From positions 1 through 64,000 of the forward strand of contig CAXAKX010001335.1 in assembly GCA_963969525.1 (NCBI GenBank): DNA of 64,000 bases, read 5' to 3'. Shown one piece after another: positions 10,285 to 22,009 of this stretch (position 1 is the stretch's first letter; each line of letters begins with the position of its first letter). This DNA is from Ontholestes murinus (lineage: Eukaryota > Arthropoda > Insecta > Coleoptera > Staphylinidae). Position numbers and translations under genes: made by a program. The notes beneath the pieces were generated by a model. That model was not told the DNA's origin and made no database searches. It saw only the letters and a program-made list of their open reading frames with translations.

Positions 10285-11095
10285 ATGAAATTCAATGAAA
10301 TTGCCAATAAAGAAATAATGCTAATACTAACTAATTTAAAAGACCATAAAGCCCCTGGATTTGGTTACATAGCAAATAATATCCTTAATAAAAATAATGA
10401 CCACCTAACACTAATAATAAGAAAAATAGCAAATACAGTACTGACTAATGGAATATATCCAGACTATATGAAAAACACAATAATAATACCATATAAAGGA
10501 GATAGAACTAAACCTGAAAACTATAGACCGATATCGTTACTGTCCTCCTTAAATAACATTATGGAAAAAGTAATCCAAAATCAAATGTGTGACTATCTAA
10601 ACAAAAACAAAATAATCCACCACCAGCAATATGCATTCCAACAAAATTCTGAGACACTCTCAGCAGCATATGAATTAATCGGTGCCATAAAGAACAACAC
10701 AGACAAGAAAAAAAAGTCTTATCCATCTTCAAAGATATAAAAAGGCTTTCAATACAATATCAAAAATCAATGTTAATTGAACGTAAATGCCATTGAAATA
10801 AAAAATGAAGAATTGAAACTTCTACAAGCATACCTTAACATCAGACCACAAACAACTAAAATCAATGGAGTAATTAGTCAATTGATCAATCTCAAGGTGG
10901 CAATTTACCACCAATTCTATACATTATATACCATTTATTCCATTTAAACTCAAAGTAAAAAAGCAACCAAATACTCTAATGGAATAGTCCAAACCAGAAG
11001 TTTCCTTCAATACCGTTAGCTCGAGACAGGGTCCAACCCAGAAATCAAGAGGCGAAGAAAAAGGAAGGACCACAAACAGGGGAATTACAAGGAAT
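10285..11095 (+). mobile_element. Non-LTR retrotransposon RT relic
   Basis: The 151-codon frame at 10285-10740 contains 'LKDHKAPGFGYIANNIL' (RT block 0/1), 'NTIIIPYKGDRTKPENYRPI' and 'SLLSSLNNIMEKVIQNQM'. It then gives 'IIHHQQYAFQQNSETLSAAY' where element families have QxGFrxxxST. Weak continuation downstream includes 'GGNLPPILYIIY' (motif B, normally QGxxLSPxLFxxY). Motif A is largely lost and motif C is not seen. The RT type is that of endonuclease-carrying non-LTR elements (jockey/I/RTE range); I cannot place it more closely. Confidence 0.75.
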
Positions 11096-11099
11096 TCCT

Positions 11100-12560
11100 A
11101 AATATTATCAGTCATTCTTAAAATATTTAGAGAAAGATATTTCTTACACTTTAATTTTATTTAAAAAGTAAAAGCTTCTTTAATTATTTACATAATTTTT
11201 TCTGGCTTGTTGTTATGTAATTACACATTATTAATCCATCGTTAAAAGTGTAATTATAAATTTCATAATTTTATTTCGTACACTATTATCTCATATTAAA
11301 ATTAGAGTAATTTGATTTTTATTTATTACGACACCGTATATGAGAGGTGTTAATGTTTAATTAGATTGTGAACTCTGGCGAGTAAATACATTCCACACCA
11401 AACGTAATACCTCCGAGATGAGTTTCTTTGTAGGGAGCTTAAGAGAGTTTTATCCAATTTTATATGTAATGAATTCATTCTCAACTTTGGTATATGATTA
11501 TGTAGATTAAAAAATAATTATAATTCTAATATTCATAATATCACACAGTGTAATGAATATAGTAATAGCTAATTAAAATAATATAGATACTATTAAAAAA
11601 AAGTTATATATTTGTGATGCTGACATTAACTGTCAAAAATATCATTTAATAGAGGGAAGAAATCAACCAATATAAAGCAAAACATAGATTTTTTTAAACC
11701 ATATAAAAACTTTGATATATTTTATTATTTATAATATACTTAAATTTACTTCACCTAAGAAACCCACATTATGGCAAAACATATGTAGTGTTTCAAACCT
11801 CAATATTAGACTATGTAGTAGAAATTAATATTCATAGTTTATGAACTTTTTATTTGTATTAACAATAGCATAAATAAGGAAACGTATCTTCTGCTCTCGC
11901 TTAAGTTACTATTTCATAAATAACAAAAATGACTATTAATATAACAAAATACTTTAATCAAGAATCCTGTTGACTGAACGATATAAAATTTAATATTTAT
12001 GAATGTTTTCTACGTGTAATACTTCGCAGAGTTTCTTATTTCACGGGATATCAGATTCTCATAAATTATGTTAAGCTGTTAATAACATCTTATAAAAGCA
12101 TAACTTCTGAAATTACCTCTTGCATGTAATTAAGGGCTCCGCAGAAAATTAATTTAGCATAATTAATAATTTAAACATAATACATTAAAATTTATATTAA
12201 ATTTGCTAACGTGACGCGTTCAAGGAATGATAAGCACATTCGTGGTTTTAGGCGCATTTTATATTATTCTGAGTTAAATATTAAAATTTAATATACTATC
12301 GTGACATAAGTCTTCAAAATAACTTAGGCTATTTTGATATATACAAATGTATTTTAACATTATTCAAACTCTTAAACCATTGTTAAAAAATATATACTTT
12401 AACTTAAAAATGTTCGAGAGTTCGACTTAAGGGAAAGAATTAAAAGCCAGTTTGTTTAAATAAACAATTTCAAAACAAATATATGTTATAACGTACATCA
12501 AATCTTATTCGACTATTCGGCCAATCGTGTATCTCTTTGTGGGCGTTGTATATTAACTGC
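11100..12560. other. AT-rich non-coding stretch
   Basis: About 1.4 kb without recognised repeats or reading frames. A block near 12,130-12,260 is richer in GC and has AATTAATTTAGCATAATTAA-type homeodomain-like words and a GTGACGCGT motif. It could be regulatory, but nothing proves it. Confidence 0.4.
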
Positions 12561-12569
12561 TAAATATTT

Positions 12570-14340
12570 TGAACTGGAATATTAAACATTCTTTGTTCAT
12601 TGGTGATTGTGGGTGATAGTCCCCATGATCCCCCAATAACTCTCAGACACTGGAAGAACGCCACACTCGCCTTCTGTATCTTCATTTGAAGATTATTACT
12701 CCAGTTTAGTTTAGGATATAAGATAACTCCCAGAGACATTACCTATGAAGTCGTTGTTTATAGATAAATATGGGGTTAATATCCTGGGCTTAATTCTGTC
12801 TAGTTTCTTTTTCATGGTGAAGAGCATCAGCTTATTAAGCGAAATTGTTATGTCAACTGCTTATCCTATGGCTGTGAAGCCAGATTCATTTTATTTTCTT
12901 AGCAAGTCATCTATCACAAAGTTTCACATTAGAGGAGATAGTACTAGTCCCAATCGACAGCCACGCGTCATCCTTGCTTTGAAGACTTCGTTTTCTCTTG
13001 GACCGTCCTTTTGTTTATCCACTCACTAATGGTGACTGAAGTGCCGAGCATTGAGATTGTCCTCTGCTGTTGAAAGAGTGTTTGTCATAAAATCCTTCTA
13101 TGTCGATAAATAGGACTCACGCCAATTTTTGTTTAACATCGTCTCCTCGCAGTGGAGTGCTGATTCGGTGAGCGTCCTGGTGTGATTTGAATGAAGAGCA
13201 TTCATCTTTATTGTATGGTCCCTGATGTACCGATCGGAAATCTTCTCTAATATTTTCATCATAAACGATGAAATGATTTTCTGTAGTTTTCGGGGACATA
13301 TCTAAAAGCTATGCAGGCCCTAAACGGAATCACTAGGTGTTGAAGAATAGGTTTCAGTCCCTAAATAAGTAGGGCTAGGTAAACTCCATCTATTCCTGGA
13401 AACTTAAATGATGAGGATCTTTAAATGGCTCAAGGTATCTTAGGCCCTCTTATTATATTAGAGGTTATACTCCAATCTTCTCTTGAAGGGAAATTATTCT
13501 TCTGCTGGTCTCATTTCTGTTCTCTATGTTTTTGCAGTTAGAAAAATGAGCCTTTAAGAATATATCCATTGACTCTACGAGGTTGTCTGTATAACTGCTA
13601 TCTTCCTTTTTTATTATTACAGGCAGTAGCTTTGGGATTTTGGAGAGAAATTTTCAGCCCTGTGGACTTAATTTAAAAAAAAAAACATATATTATTCCCT
13701 ATATCGTTGTCTTGCCTTCTTTATTAATAGTCGGTAAAGCTCTTTTTAATTGGTCCAATCGATTTCCTGCTTGGAGTGTTGCGTTTTGTTATACGCTTTT
13801 ATTGCTTGCTTCCTCATCTGGTTGAGTCATTGACTTCAGCTTGCGTTCTTGGCATTCGGTTCTCAACTTTTTGTAGTCGTTCCGATAAGGATTTTGTAAA
13901 TAGTTCCTTATCGGTTTTTCTTGGATTTCTGAAGTCTAGCACCTACTTTGTGACATATCCTGCTGTGATCTCACCAGGACAGAGTATCAATCAACACATG
14001 GCAGTTCTGGATGTGTCTGCTTATACTATCACTAGCAAGGGTGGCATCAAAACAAAAAACCTCTTGTCTTCTTGATGTAACAAATGTTGGTTCACAGCCT
14101 CTATTGAGTACGTGTATAAATGAATTTGAAAAGAGCTTTCCTCCTTTTATTGGGGCCTGTGCTTTCCCATATTGAGTGGTGTGTATTAGCATTAAACCTA
14201 TAATGAGACTGATGATTGATTTTAAAGTATTAGATGACAGCACCAATGCATGTGGTGGGTCGGTTGCATTGTAGGGTAGATTTGCGGAGATTAGAAAGAC
14301 CTTAGCACAATCTCCTCCTTCGAAACATAACCCCACAATC
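12570..14340 (-). mobile_element. R1/LOA-group non-LTR retrotransposon relic (endonuclease and RT)
   Basis: Read on the - strand from 14,336: 'SANLPYNATDPPHALV', 'GCEPTFVTSRRQEV', 'DSISRHIQNCHVLIDTLSW' (APE-type endonuclease, with the end of the domain before its SDH block). Then, near 13,400, 'FKFPGIDGVYLALL' (RT start) and, around 12,900-13,000, 'ARMTRGCRLGLVLSPLMWNF' with 'VIDDLLRK' (motif B). 'NESGFTAIG.AVDITI' stands for the motif C GYADDI. Last, 'LQMKIQKASVAFFQCLRVI' lies near 12,680. The style is that of R1/LOA elements. Many stops and frame changes, no ORF1, no clear tail. Confidence 0.75.
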
Positions 14341-14344
14341 CATC

Positions 14345-15050
14345 AAAATGTGTAACAGTGACATGAAATTTTAATAAAAATAATTGCGTGAATAACAAAA
14401 TGAGTAATTTATAAACAATAGTTATTTTTAATTGGAAGCACAATTTCTAAAAAAACTGCAGGTAAATTTATAATACGGCCAATAATTTCAAATCAAACCT
14501 GGCTACATATATCTATCAGTTATTAAAACATTTAATTGGGTTATAATTATTCTCTTTTGATTTATGAACAGTTTATTAATTGTATTATAAAATAATCTGG
14601 ATTAACACTGTAAGCCTTGTATATAACCTTAATATTAATATTAATTAATTATTTGTAATATTTGTGCTATACTCTTTGTGGAACAAAAAGTTTAAAATTT
14701 GTTCAAATTAAATCTAAATCTTTTGATATATGTAATATAATACTTTGCAAATTATGTCTTCCTTCCTTCATTTGACTTGTTTATATTTTTGTTCTAAAAC
14801 TACAACAAAACTTTAATTGCGATAAGTAACCAAAGTTTATTTAAAATTCTTTATCATACGTGTCTTGTAAACCCTAATAAAAAGACCTCTATTGGCATAT
14901 AATAATACAGTAATAATACCAGGATTTTCTCCTTTTTTTTTTTTCTTATTTCTAGACCAATTTCAGAGCTTTTACCCCGGCACCGTCTGTTAAGAACTAG
15001 AACCTATTAAATTAATATATATATAGACAGAACTTGTAAATTTGTTGAAA
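14345..15050. other. AT-rich non-coding stretch
   Basis: No gene or recognised repeat. A T-run with an adjacent polypyrimidine stretch lies at 14,925-14,960. Confidence 0.45.
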
Positions 15051-15054
15051 CGAC

Positions 15055-15490
15055 ATTAAAAACAGTTTTTCCACGACACTGAACGTTATTCCGGAAACCC
15101 AGTCGTTAACTTCCCGACTACTAAATTCTATACCATCTTCTCTCCATTATTTTTTCTACTTTTCGTTACTTCCTACTGATTCCTTATACACTCCACTGCC
15201 AAATGGCTACAAGAATCCTTTTGACTTGCACATAATACAGATATACCATATCTTTCTAAATTATCCCATCCAGCTTTTCCTCTCTATGTCTTGACCTTCA
15301 CCTTGTCAAGATGACCTTTCCCTCTGTACCAAGCTAACTCTTATTCAGATAACTTGAAATCTTGTCTTTTAAATATGTCATTGTGTTTTCTACTTTCAAT
15401 ATGAATTTCCTCTTCCTTTCCATTCTCTTTCACTCAAACGTTTACTCCATGCTCTAACAATCTCTTAAAACCCTACTTGTTCATACATTG
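15055..15490 (-). pseudogene. Possible I-like non-LTR element C-terminal relic
   Basis: The strand is strongly purine-rich when read as -, giving Lys/Glu/Arg-rich translation with 'WYREKGHLDKVKVKT' and 'ERYGISVLCASQKD', then 'LAVEC'. This loosely matches the end-of-window segment (63,870-64,000, - strand, 'VTLARARCKTEKRRRRKK', 'EGYGEWVL') and the usual xVxLARxRxGxExxxxxxW...C tail of arthropod I-like elements. Evidence is weak; both segments may simply share composition. Confidence 0.35.
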
Positions 15491-15494
15491 TCTT

Positions 15495-15890
15495 TACTGA
15501 CTCCAGTATATTGTTATATTGTTTTATGGTTTCGGTAGTAAATGCTTGTGATTATTTTGTTGTTGTAAATCTTTCTGTTCTTATGTTCGTGGAATCGTTT
15601 ATTTATTTTTAATGTGATATTTGTCTTGATCAAGTTGTTTTCTATTTTATAGATAAGTGGTAGGTTAATTAAGATTATCATATTTTTATGTTAAGTTCTT
15701 GTGTTTGTTTAAATTATTCTAGGGTATTTGATTTTCTGTCTAGTTTATATAGTATTTTTAGTACTTTATTTTGTAGTATTTGTAGTTTTTCTTGCTTGTT
15801 TCTCCCCAGATATTATTTAGATAAGTATTTAGTGATACTGAAAGAGGGTGTTGTTAGCATAATAATTGTCAAATTTTGGAAATTATGAAC
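15495..15890. other. Unassigned AT-rich stretch
   Basis: Several short open frames, none recognisable. It lies between two transposon relics and may be decayed transposon DNA. Confidence 0.35.
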
Positions 15891-16139
15891 ATGGACAAAC
15901 ATACAATAACTTTAAACAAACAGTAATTGAAGAATTTCAACTGGTAACATCTTACTCTTGATCTTCCTCCAACACTCAACAGCCTACTGAGGAGCCGCTC
16001 TCTATGTAAGGAAAGATTTCGCATGTTTTCGCACTTGAAGAAGATTGCGATATGCGAAGCGTTCGAACGTGCAGCTGCTGAATGGACTATACAAAATAAG
16101 AAAAATAATGTGTATTGTAGTATACCGCGCTCCTGGTCA

Positions 16140-17190
16140 AAAGACAATTACAAAATATAATAATAATAGTAAACTATTGATCATTTTCAACTTTTTATTT
16201 TACTCACTACAATTGTTTCGCTACACTGTAGCTTCTTCAGGTGAAGAAATATAATACAGAAATGTTTACAAACATATTTACATTATATACAGATTTTAGA
16301 AGTGTGGGTGGAGGGTGTATATTTCTTTAACTTAAGTAGGTGGGAGTTGGAGAGTTCTAGTTGATCGTTCAGCAAATTCCCTAAGTGAATATTTTTATTT
16401 ATTTCCAAATTTTCCAATAAATTTAGTTTCCGTCCTTTGTTGGAAATGTGGAGGATTTTAAAATTGTTGTCAAAGCGGTGGTTTTCTTCAATCAGGTGGT
16501 TTGAATATGTAGATGTGTTTTTCTGATGAATAAACGCTTTTTGATGTTCGTTTATTCTATCATCGAATGCTCTTCCAGTTTGGTCTATATAAAACTTCGG
16601 ACAATCAGCACAATTAAGCAAATAAACCCCACAGCGTTGACCCTTTTTAGTTTTATCCTTATTGTTTTTTATGATTTTTGATAAGGTGTTGGTAGATTTA
16701 AATGCAACATTTATTTTTAATTTTCTTAAATATTTACTGACTTGTTGGCTCAAATAGCCATTATATGTTATTGATCCATAATTTTCATCCTTGCATTTCG
16801 TTATGGGGAATATTAATTTATTAATTATTTCTTTTTCTTTGTTTATGATTAATTTTTTTATTGTTTCTAATTTAAAATTATTTCTAACCGCAATATATTT
16901 AATTATGTTGATTTCTTTTTCAAAATTTTGTTTTGTCATTGGTATTGAAAATGCTCGGTGAATCATGGATCGATAAGCAGATAATTTATGTTGAATAGGG
17001 TGAAAATAATTATTATTTATTGTTGTATCAGTGTGCGTTGGTTTGTGATAGATTGAGAAATCGTGTTTATTATTGTTTTTAATTATGGTTAAATCTAGAA
17101 AATTTATTGTGTTGTGTATTTCGGTTTCTATAGTAAATTTAATTTCTTCGTGTTGAAGGTTTATTTCATTGGCACGGATAGAATTTTAAA
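16140..17190 (-). mobile_element. Penelope-like element, 5'-truncated, with GIY-YIG endonuclease
   Basis: One frame stays open from about 17,185 down to 16,283. Upstream of the first methionine (16,966) it reads 'EIHNTINFLDLTIIKNNN' and 'FSIYHKPTHTDTTINNNYFH', the end of the Penelope RT. The 227-codon part holds the linker and then 'RCGVYLLNCADC' and 'FYIDQTGRAFDDRINEHQKA', the GIY-YIG endonuclease. Its second motif is YID instead of YIG, but the conserved Arg and Glu-His are kept. The catalytic RT motifs are missing because the element is 5'-truncated at about 17,190. The 3' untranslated part carries a hammerhead-like motif. Confidence 0.92.
16201..16248 (-). ncRNA. Hammerhead-ribozyme-like motif, canonical core
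   Basis: Read on the - strand: helix I 5' side TTCTTCAC, box I CTGAAGA (16,234-16,240), one extra A, helix II GCTAC-AGT-GTAGC, box II GAAAC (16,215-16,219), helix III segment ACAATTGT (self-complementary), cleavage triplet GTA, helix I 3' side GTGAGTAA. Helix I pairs CAC/GTG next to the core, then U-A, U-G, one mismatch and two more U-A pairs. All core nucleotides of the CUGANGA...GAAA consensus are present. It lies just 3' of a Penelope coding region, where the family is known to carry such ribozymes. Best-preserved core in this window. Confidence 0.72.
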
Positions 17191-17199
17191 TAACTTTTT

Positions 17200-19140
17200 A
17201 AAGGAACATGCTAGATTATTTATCTGTTGTCAAACGGTATAATAGTGAAGCAAAAGCAATGTATTTAATGCTAAAAAAGAAATATGATATACAAAACGGG
17301 AACAAATTGCTCAAAAAATCTCAAGTAGCGATAATACAATTAAAACAACTTTGTCTATAGTCAATAACATTATGGGAAAAAATAATAATCGAAACCATTA
17401 TTTGCTAGGTAAATAATCATTGTTTAATAAAATTGCCGATTATAAAATTAACAAAATCCCTTACCGTGCATTTCAGTGCTATATTGATAGACAGAAAAAT
17501 TGAATGTTTTTAAAATATACCGGAAATGTTTAATATTATCTTTTCATTGAAAAACAAATCATCTTATGGACATGTTGAAAAACCCAACACAACTAATCAA
17601 GGCAGCCATAAATGAACTGATAGTGCCTCTTACCCATCTAATCAATATTAGTATCGAAAATGTAAAATTTCCTGAAAATTTGAAGGTCGGCATTATAATC
17701 CCTATATTCAAAAAAATGTGAACAAATTAATTTCTGTAATTATAGACCAATAACTTTGTTATCAGTTTTCCCTGGAAAATCGAAAATGTGATAGTAAATA
17801 ATTAATTATTATTAAAATTACTTTCTATCACAAAATCGACTCGATATTGCATAAAATAAACGAATACAGCCATATTCGACTATATATCTAACATCATAAA
17901 TGCCTTCGAGAAGTTAGAGATGCCATTAGGAATTTTTCTTGACTTATTGAAAACTTTCAATACCGTAAGTCATAAAATTCTACTTAAAACTTGACCATAA
18001 TGGAATAAGAGGCTTAGGTAATAAATTAATTAATTCATACTTACCTAACAGAACACATAAAACAAAAAACGGAGATAACATATTAGAGCCAAAAACAATT
18101 AATATAGAAATACCCCAAGGTAGTATTTTAGGTCGATTACTTTTCCTTATGTCAATATATGTATATCAATGAGCAATCTAAAATTATTGTCCAGCAAAAT
18201 ATATTTATTGCAACATATGCGGAGGACACCAGCAGTGACAAAAATAGAGCTAAAACAATTCAAAAGGCTAATCTCGTTTTTAATGCTACACAAAAATGGA
18301 TTGCAAATGAATAAACTGTTAATAAAAATAATAAAACTAATATTGTTATATTCAAAACAAAAAATACTCGAAATGTGCCCAATGAAATACAAATAAATAA
18401 TGAGAATTTTAAGATTAGAGATAGATCAATTTTATTTTTTGGGTTTACCTGGAAATCTTCACGGTTATGATTTGTAAAACATTTATTTTCCATTCAAAAA
18501 CACGCATTGAGAATTCTATTGAACCTAAAAGGTAAATTAAGAGAAGCTGGCATACTTACTTTTTACAGTTTGTACATATATGAAATATTCCTTTCTAATT
18601 TCAAATACAAAGAAAAATGTAATTCTCTTAAAACCAATCATACATATGATATACGTAATTTTAACAAGGTATAGTTTTCCGCTCCACCGACTTTCCCTTT
18701 CTGAAACATCACCTATGCATGTTGCACTAAAAATGTTCAACGTTCTGCCAAAAAGCTTATAAGATGTCTAGAGTGCATTTACATTTAAAAAAGAACTAAA
18801 AAATTCTCATAGAAAAAGATGGTAGAGATACATCTTGAATGATTTGTAAATGAGACACAATAACTTTGTTTTACCACTATATTTTAAACAATTACAGTGG
18901 CTATGGTTTCGAATATAAGCTATTCATTATCAAACTTTTAGTTTTAGTTATTGTGTCTCATTTACATATCATAGAAAAAGAATTAATTATTTCCAAATAA
19001 TTACAATTTCTATTTAATTTTTTTTTTTTTTCGTTGGGTATTCAATTATCTGTAGAATTTGATTTTATTGAAATGTATTTTCTTATGATCTTGTCATGTA
19101 CTACATCTATATTTAAATAAAGTTTATTATTATAAACAGT
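17200..19140 (+). mobile_element. CR1/Daphne-like non-LTR retrotransposon relic
   Basis: Translated fragments in order: 'LDYLSVVKRYNSEAKAMYLM' (between endonuclease and RT), 'CRKFPENLKVGIIIP'-like RT block 1 near 17,660, 'GIFLDLLKTFNTVSHKIL'-like motif A near 17,940, 'ATYAEDTSS' near 18,215 where motif C reads YADDTS. Then 'FSIQKHALRILLNLKGKLRE' and 'ILTFYSLYIYE' near 18,490-18,590. The last two align well with 'FIVQKKALRIMLKLKYLESC' and 'LLTIFGLYIYE' of the better CR1/Daphne-like copy at 27.3-28.6 kb, so the family is the same or close. The end near 19,135 is an ATTATTATA tail. A foldback insertion sits at 18,820-18,968. Confidence 0.75.
18820..18968. mobile_element. 149-bp Penelope-derived foldback insertion with 13-bp TSD
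   Basis: Flanked by the perfect 13-bp duplication TCATAGAAAAAGA at 18,807-18,819 and 18,969-18,981, inside the C-terminal coding end of the CR1-like relic. Perfect 20-bp inverted arms: 18,846-18,865 and 18,946-18,965. On the - strand between them: TTGATAAT (18,926-18,933), helix II GAAT...ATTC, GAAAC (18,906-18,910), then CATA and GCC where a hammerhead has its GUC triplet. The block TAACTTTGTTTTACCAC (about 18,861-18,877) recurs in the palindrome at 35,423-35,503. Same design as 4,636-4,817, with different sequence. Confidence 0.75.
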
Positions 19141-19144
19141 CAGC

Positions 19145-19935
19145 GAATCTCAATAGTTGTGGGGTGGATAATCTCGGAAGAGAAAGTATCGGACTCAATG
19201 TCTGTCCTTGGATCGGTGCCAACCTCGTATGGTATTCCTAAGGTTCCTGTCAAACCTCAGCTGGGTTGGAAAGTCCTCGGTCCTTTTCAGATGTCGTTCA
19301 ATCTCCGATAGTCAACGCATATATCGTTCCGTTTGAGCACTAACATAATTCTCGCATTCCTCAATGGTGCCGTTTGCTAGCTATCTCATAGCGCAGTGCT
19401 TCGGAACGGCCTGACTTCAGAGTGTATGACATGAAAGCAATTGGTGGGCTATTGATAGCCACAATGTAGCATAGAGTTATAGGAAGTCCTACTTCCTATT
19501 TCCTGGAACACCTCCAGTTTGTAAGAACAGCATCGATTTGTTCTCGCTAACCTGTTAGTAACTGAGATCCATTGGCCTGCCTTAGTACAAAGGCTTCGGC
19601 GTCGATTGTTGCTAATTCAGCGTGTGGAGAAGCTCACTACTAAAATCTGACTCGATACTTATTTGGTCTTCTAACCGGAATCTTGGCCCAAGGTTTGCCA
19701 AAAATAGTTCCTTTCTGGACTGACCTAGTCCAGATCCACGATTGATGACAACGAGTTTTATAGGCTGATGGTGAGCCAACATTGACTGAAATTCATGATC
19801 ATTAGTCAATTCTCTTTCCTTAAAGTCACAGCCGTCCTTAAATTCGAAAGGGTACATCTTGTACACCTTCTGTTTCGGAAGTTAACTAGTCATTTACTGA
19901 ATTTCGATTTAAGCCCCCTTAACAATGTATTACTA
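19145..19935. other. GC-richer unassigned stretch, probable transposon DNA
   Basis: Composition is clearly richer in GC than the neighbourhood. The - strand has an 84-codon frame (19,612-19,866, including 'KLVVINRGSGLGQSRKELFL') and further coding-like stretches such as 'ECENYVSAQTERYMR' near 19,340. I do not recognise the family. It ends where the mariner relic begins. Confidence 0.3.
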
Positions 19936-19939
19936 AGGA

Positions 19940-21178
19940 TAATTAAAACACAAAACTATCAAACGGTAAATGTGGGAAACTCCCAGAAAGACAATTTTCG
20001 ATCAGCGACCATCTTTGCTGGTGGTTTATCATTCGCATGGCGTGTGGGTTTTCATCGGCGTAATAATGGTAGTTGTGGCGATTGACATGCCCATTTCTAT
20101 GGGCATCAGAAAATAATACGCACATAAGAAATGATTCCTCCTGCTCAATTTTGTTGATAGCCCACATGTACGGATCGCGTTGAAATATCGTGATTCCTAC
20201 TAATATCACGGATACTGGTAGGAGGATCTTCAATAACTGCCTCCAGAACCTGCAGTTCATTATTTTCGATAAAATCTGCCTTCTTTCTAACTCTCCTTGG
20301 CCGTTTCACACTTCCCGTAGTAGAAAATCTCTCCAACACTTTTTGAAACGCACGTTCATTTGGATGTGCCCTGTGCGGATATCTCGCAGCGTACACTCGT
20401 GACGCCAAGAAACAATTCTTGTTACATTCTCCAAGAATAAATATCATGTCAACCATTTCCTCTTGAGTTCGGAACATTTTTAGAAAGTTTATCAAAAATG
20501 ACTTATGGCTGCTACTGGCGTCTAATAATTTACTTTGACAATTACCAATCTTTTGTTTTCTCATGGCACACTTGGGAACGGAAAACGTTTCCCGACATTT
20601 GCGATGAAATTCCCTTTTTCTCCGAAATTTTGTTATGCAATGTGTAATTTTTTTGTACCAATGAAAAATTTAGAGTTTTGGCTGTACAACGCCGTAATTT
20701 TTTTAGGGGGGTGCCATTTGAAATTTTCGAAAAAATGACAACATGCGAAGATCAATCAAAATTTTTTTTTCCATAAATTACCCGAAAAAAATTATGTGAA
20801 GGTATACGAGATCTTAACCTGTACCTCAATTCAAAATTTAGGCGCCGACGTCAATTAGTTTCTCTACAAAAAATCTCAAAAATGGGGCGCAATTTTGAAA
20901 GAAGGAGTTATAACAGCGAAACCGCTAAAGTGAAGGGTATAACATGTTAGATAAAAAAATAAGTACTCTCCGAGCACTTTCCAGATCTGCAATAAAAAGT
21001 AGGGCATTCCATTAAAAAAAACATAAGTTTGGTACGCCACTGGAGCACGGCACGCCACTGATGATTAGAAATATTTTTGAAACATAGCGACGGTAATTAT
21101 GCACCACTTTGCTCTTAGATTTTTTTCGATAGCTTTTATCGTAAGGTCCGAGGCGTCTTAAGTGCCACACCCGGTATA
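19940..21178 (-). mobile_element. Mariner-related transposon, DUF4817-type, 3'-truncated
   Basis: The - strand begins at about 21,178 with a terminal sequence TACCGGGTGTGGCAC and a roughly 650-bp untranslated region. The coding part follows: 'FRTQEEMVDMIFILGECNKN' and 'SRVYAARYPHRAHPNERAFQ' (about 20,490-20,380), the helix-turn-helix region of this family (QxxxMVxxYGEcxxNxxxAxxxYxxRYPxRxxP). Then 'EDPPTSIRDISRNHDIS' and, after a frameshift, 'VLFSDAHRNGHVNRHNYHYY' and 'ADENPH', the first catalytic aspartate block. Sequence from the second aspartate onward is missing. The 3' terminal inverted repeat was not found. Confidence 0.85.
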
Positions 21179-21184
21179 ATAATA

Positions 21185-21470
21185 ACAATAGTAATAGTTA
21201 TTATTGTCATACTATGTACCCCTAGTTACAAGCTTATGTTGACATAATATGCTATATAGCCGAAGTTCCGGCAGAAATTGCAACTTAGTTTGGGGAATGG
21301 GTTTCGGTATTTTAGCTTCCCGTATACTATACTCCACTAGTCCGGCTTTAATGAGGAGCTCATCGTAAACACTGAGGTCCTTTCTTGGAATTCGGTCCCT
21401 CCGCGACTTCTTTAGTAAGCCATATAGTATATTTAGCTACACTGCTGTAGTGTGTTTGTCATTTGATTGG
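21185..21470. other. Unassigned stretch between two mariner relics
   Basis: GC-richer than the background, no family recognised. It may be unrelated transposon DNA joined between the two oppositely oriented mariner pieces. Confidence 0.3.
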
Positions 21471-21474
21471 GAAA

Positions 21475-21770
21475 ACAGGTCGCGTTTATCACAAAGAATA
21501 TTGTTTCAGCAGGATGGAGCAACGTCTCTGTAACGAGTTCGTGAAATTTTTCCTGATAAATTGATTTTCAGGATAGGTGTCATCCAGCCAGTCACGATTT
21601 AATCCCTATGGACTTTTTCATGTAGAATATGTTTAAATTCAAAATTTACGCCAATAGGCCAACTTTTCTGGCGCACTTAAAAGAAAATATCCATCATGAA
21701 ATGGCAGCCGCAGTCTGTCTGTTGAGCAGTCATAAGAAATTATAGTGTTCGAATGAATGAGTGTCATAAC
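21475..21770 (+). pseudogene. Mariner-related transposase C-terminal relic
   Basis: The + strand gives 'FQQDGATSL', stop, 'RVREIFPDKLIFRIG', then 'HPASHDLIPMDFFM', stop, 'NMFKFKIYANRPTFLAHLKE' and 'NIHHEMAAAV'. In the family this reads QQDGAPPHF...VRxFLxxxFPxRWIGRGGP...SPDLTPLDFFLWGxxKxxVY, covering the second and third catalytic positions. It lies in the opposite orientation to the neighbouring mariner at 19.9-21.2 kb, so the two are separate insertions or an inversion. Confidence 0.8.
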
Positions 21771-22009
21771 CACGAATGTTTAAATTTGGATAATTTTATT
21801 TCTTAGAATGAAATTTCTAAATTGTATAGTTTAATAAATAATACAGAATTTTTTAATTGCTTCAATAAATAGAGTTTTCTAATGAAAATCCTACATTAAT
21901 ATATTTGGTAATAATTTATTAATCATTTTTACATCATTTTCAGTGCGGTGAAATAAAATTCTAAACTCGGAAAATAAAATTTTACTTTATATTTGCTTTA
22001 TTAAACTCG

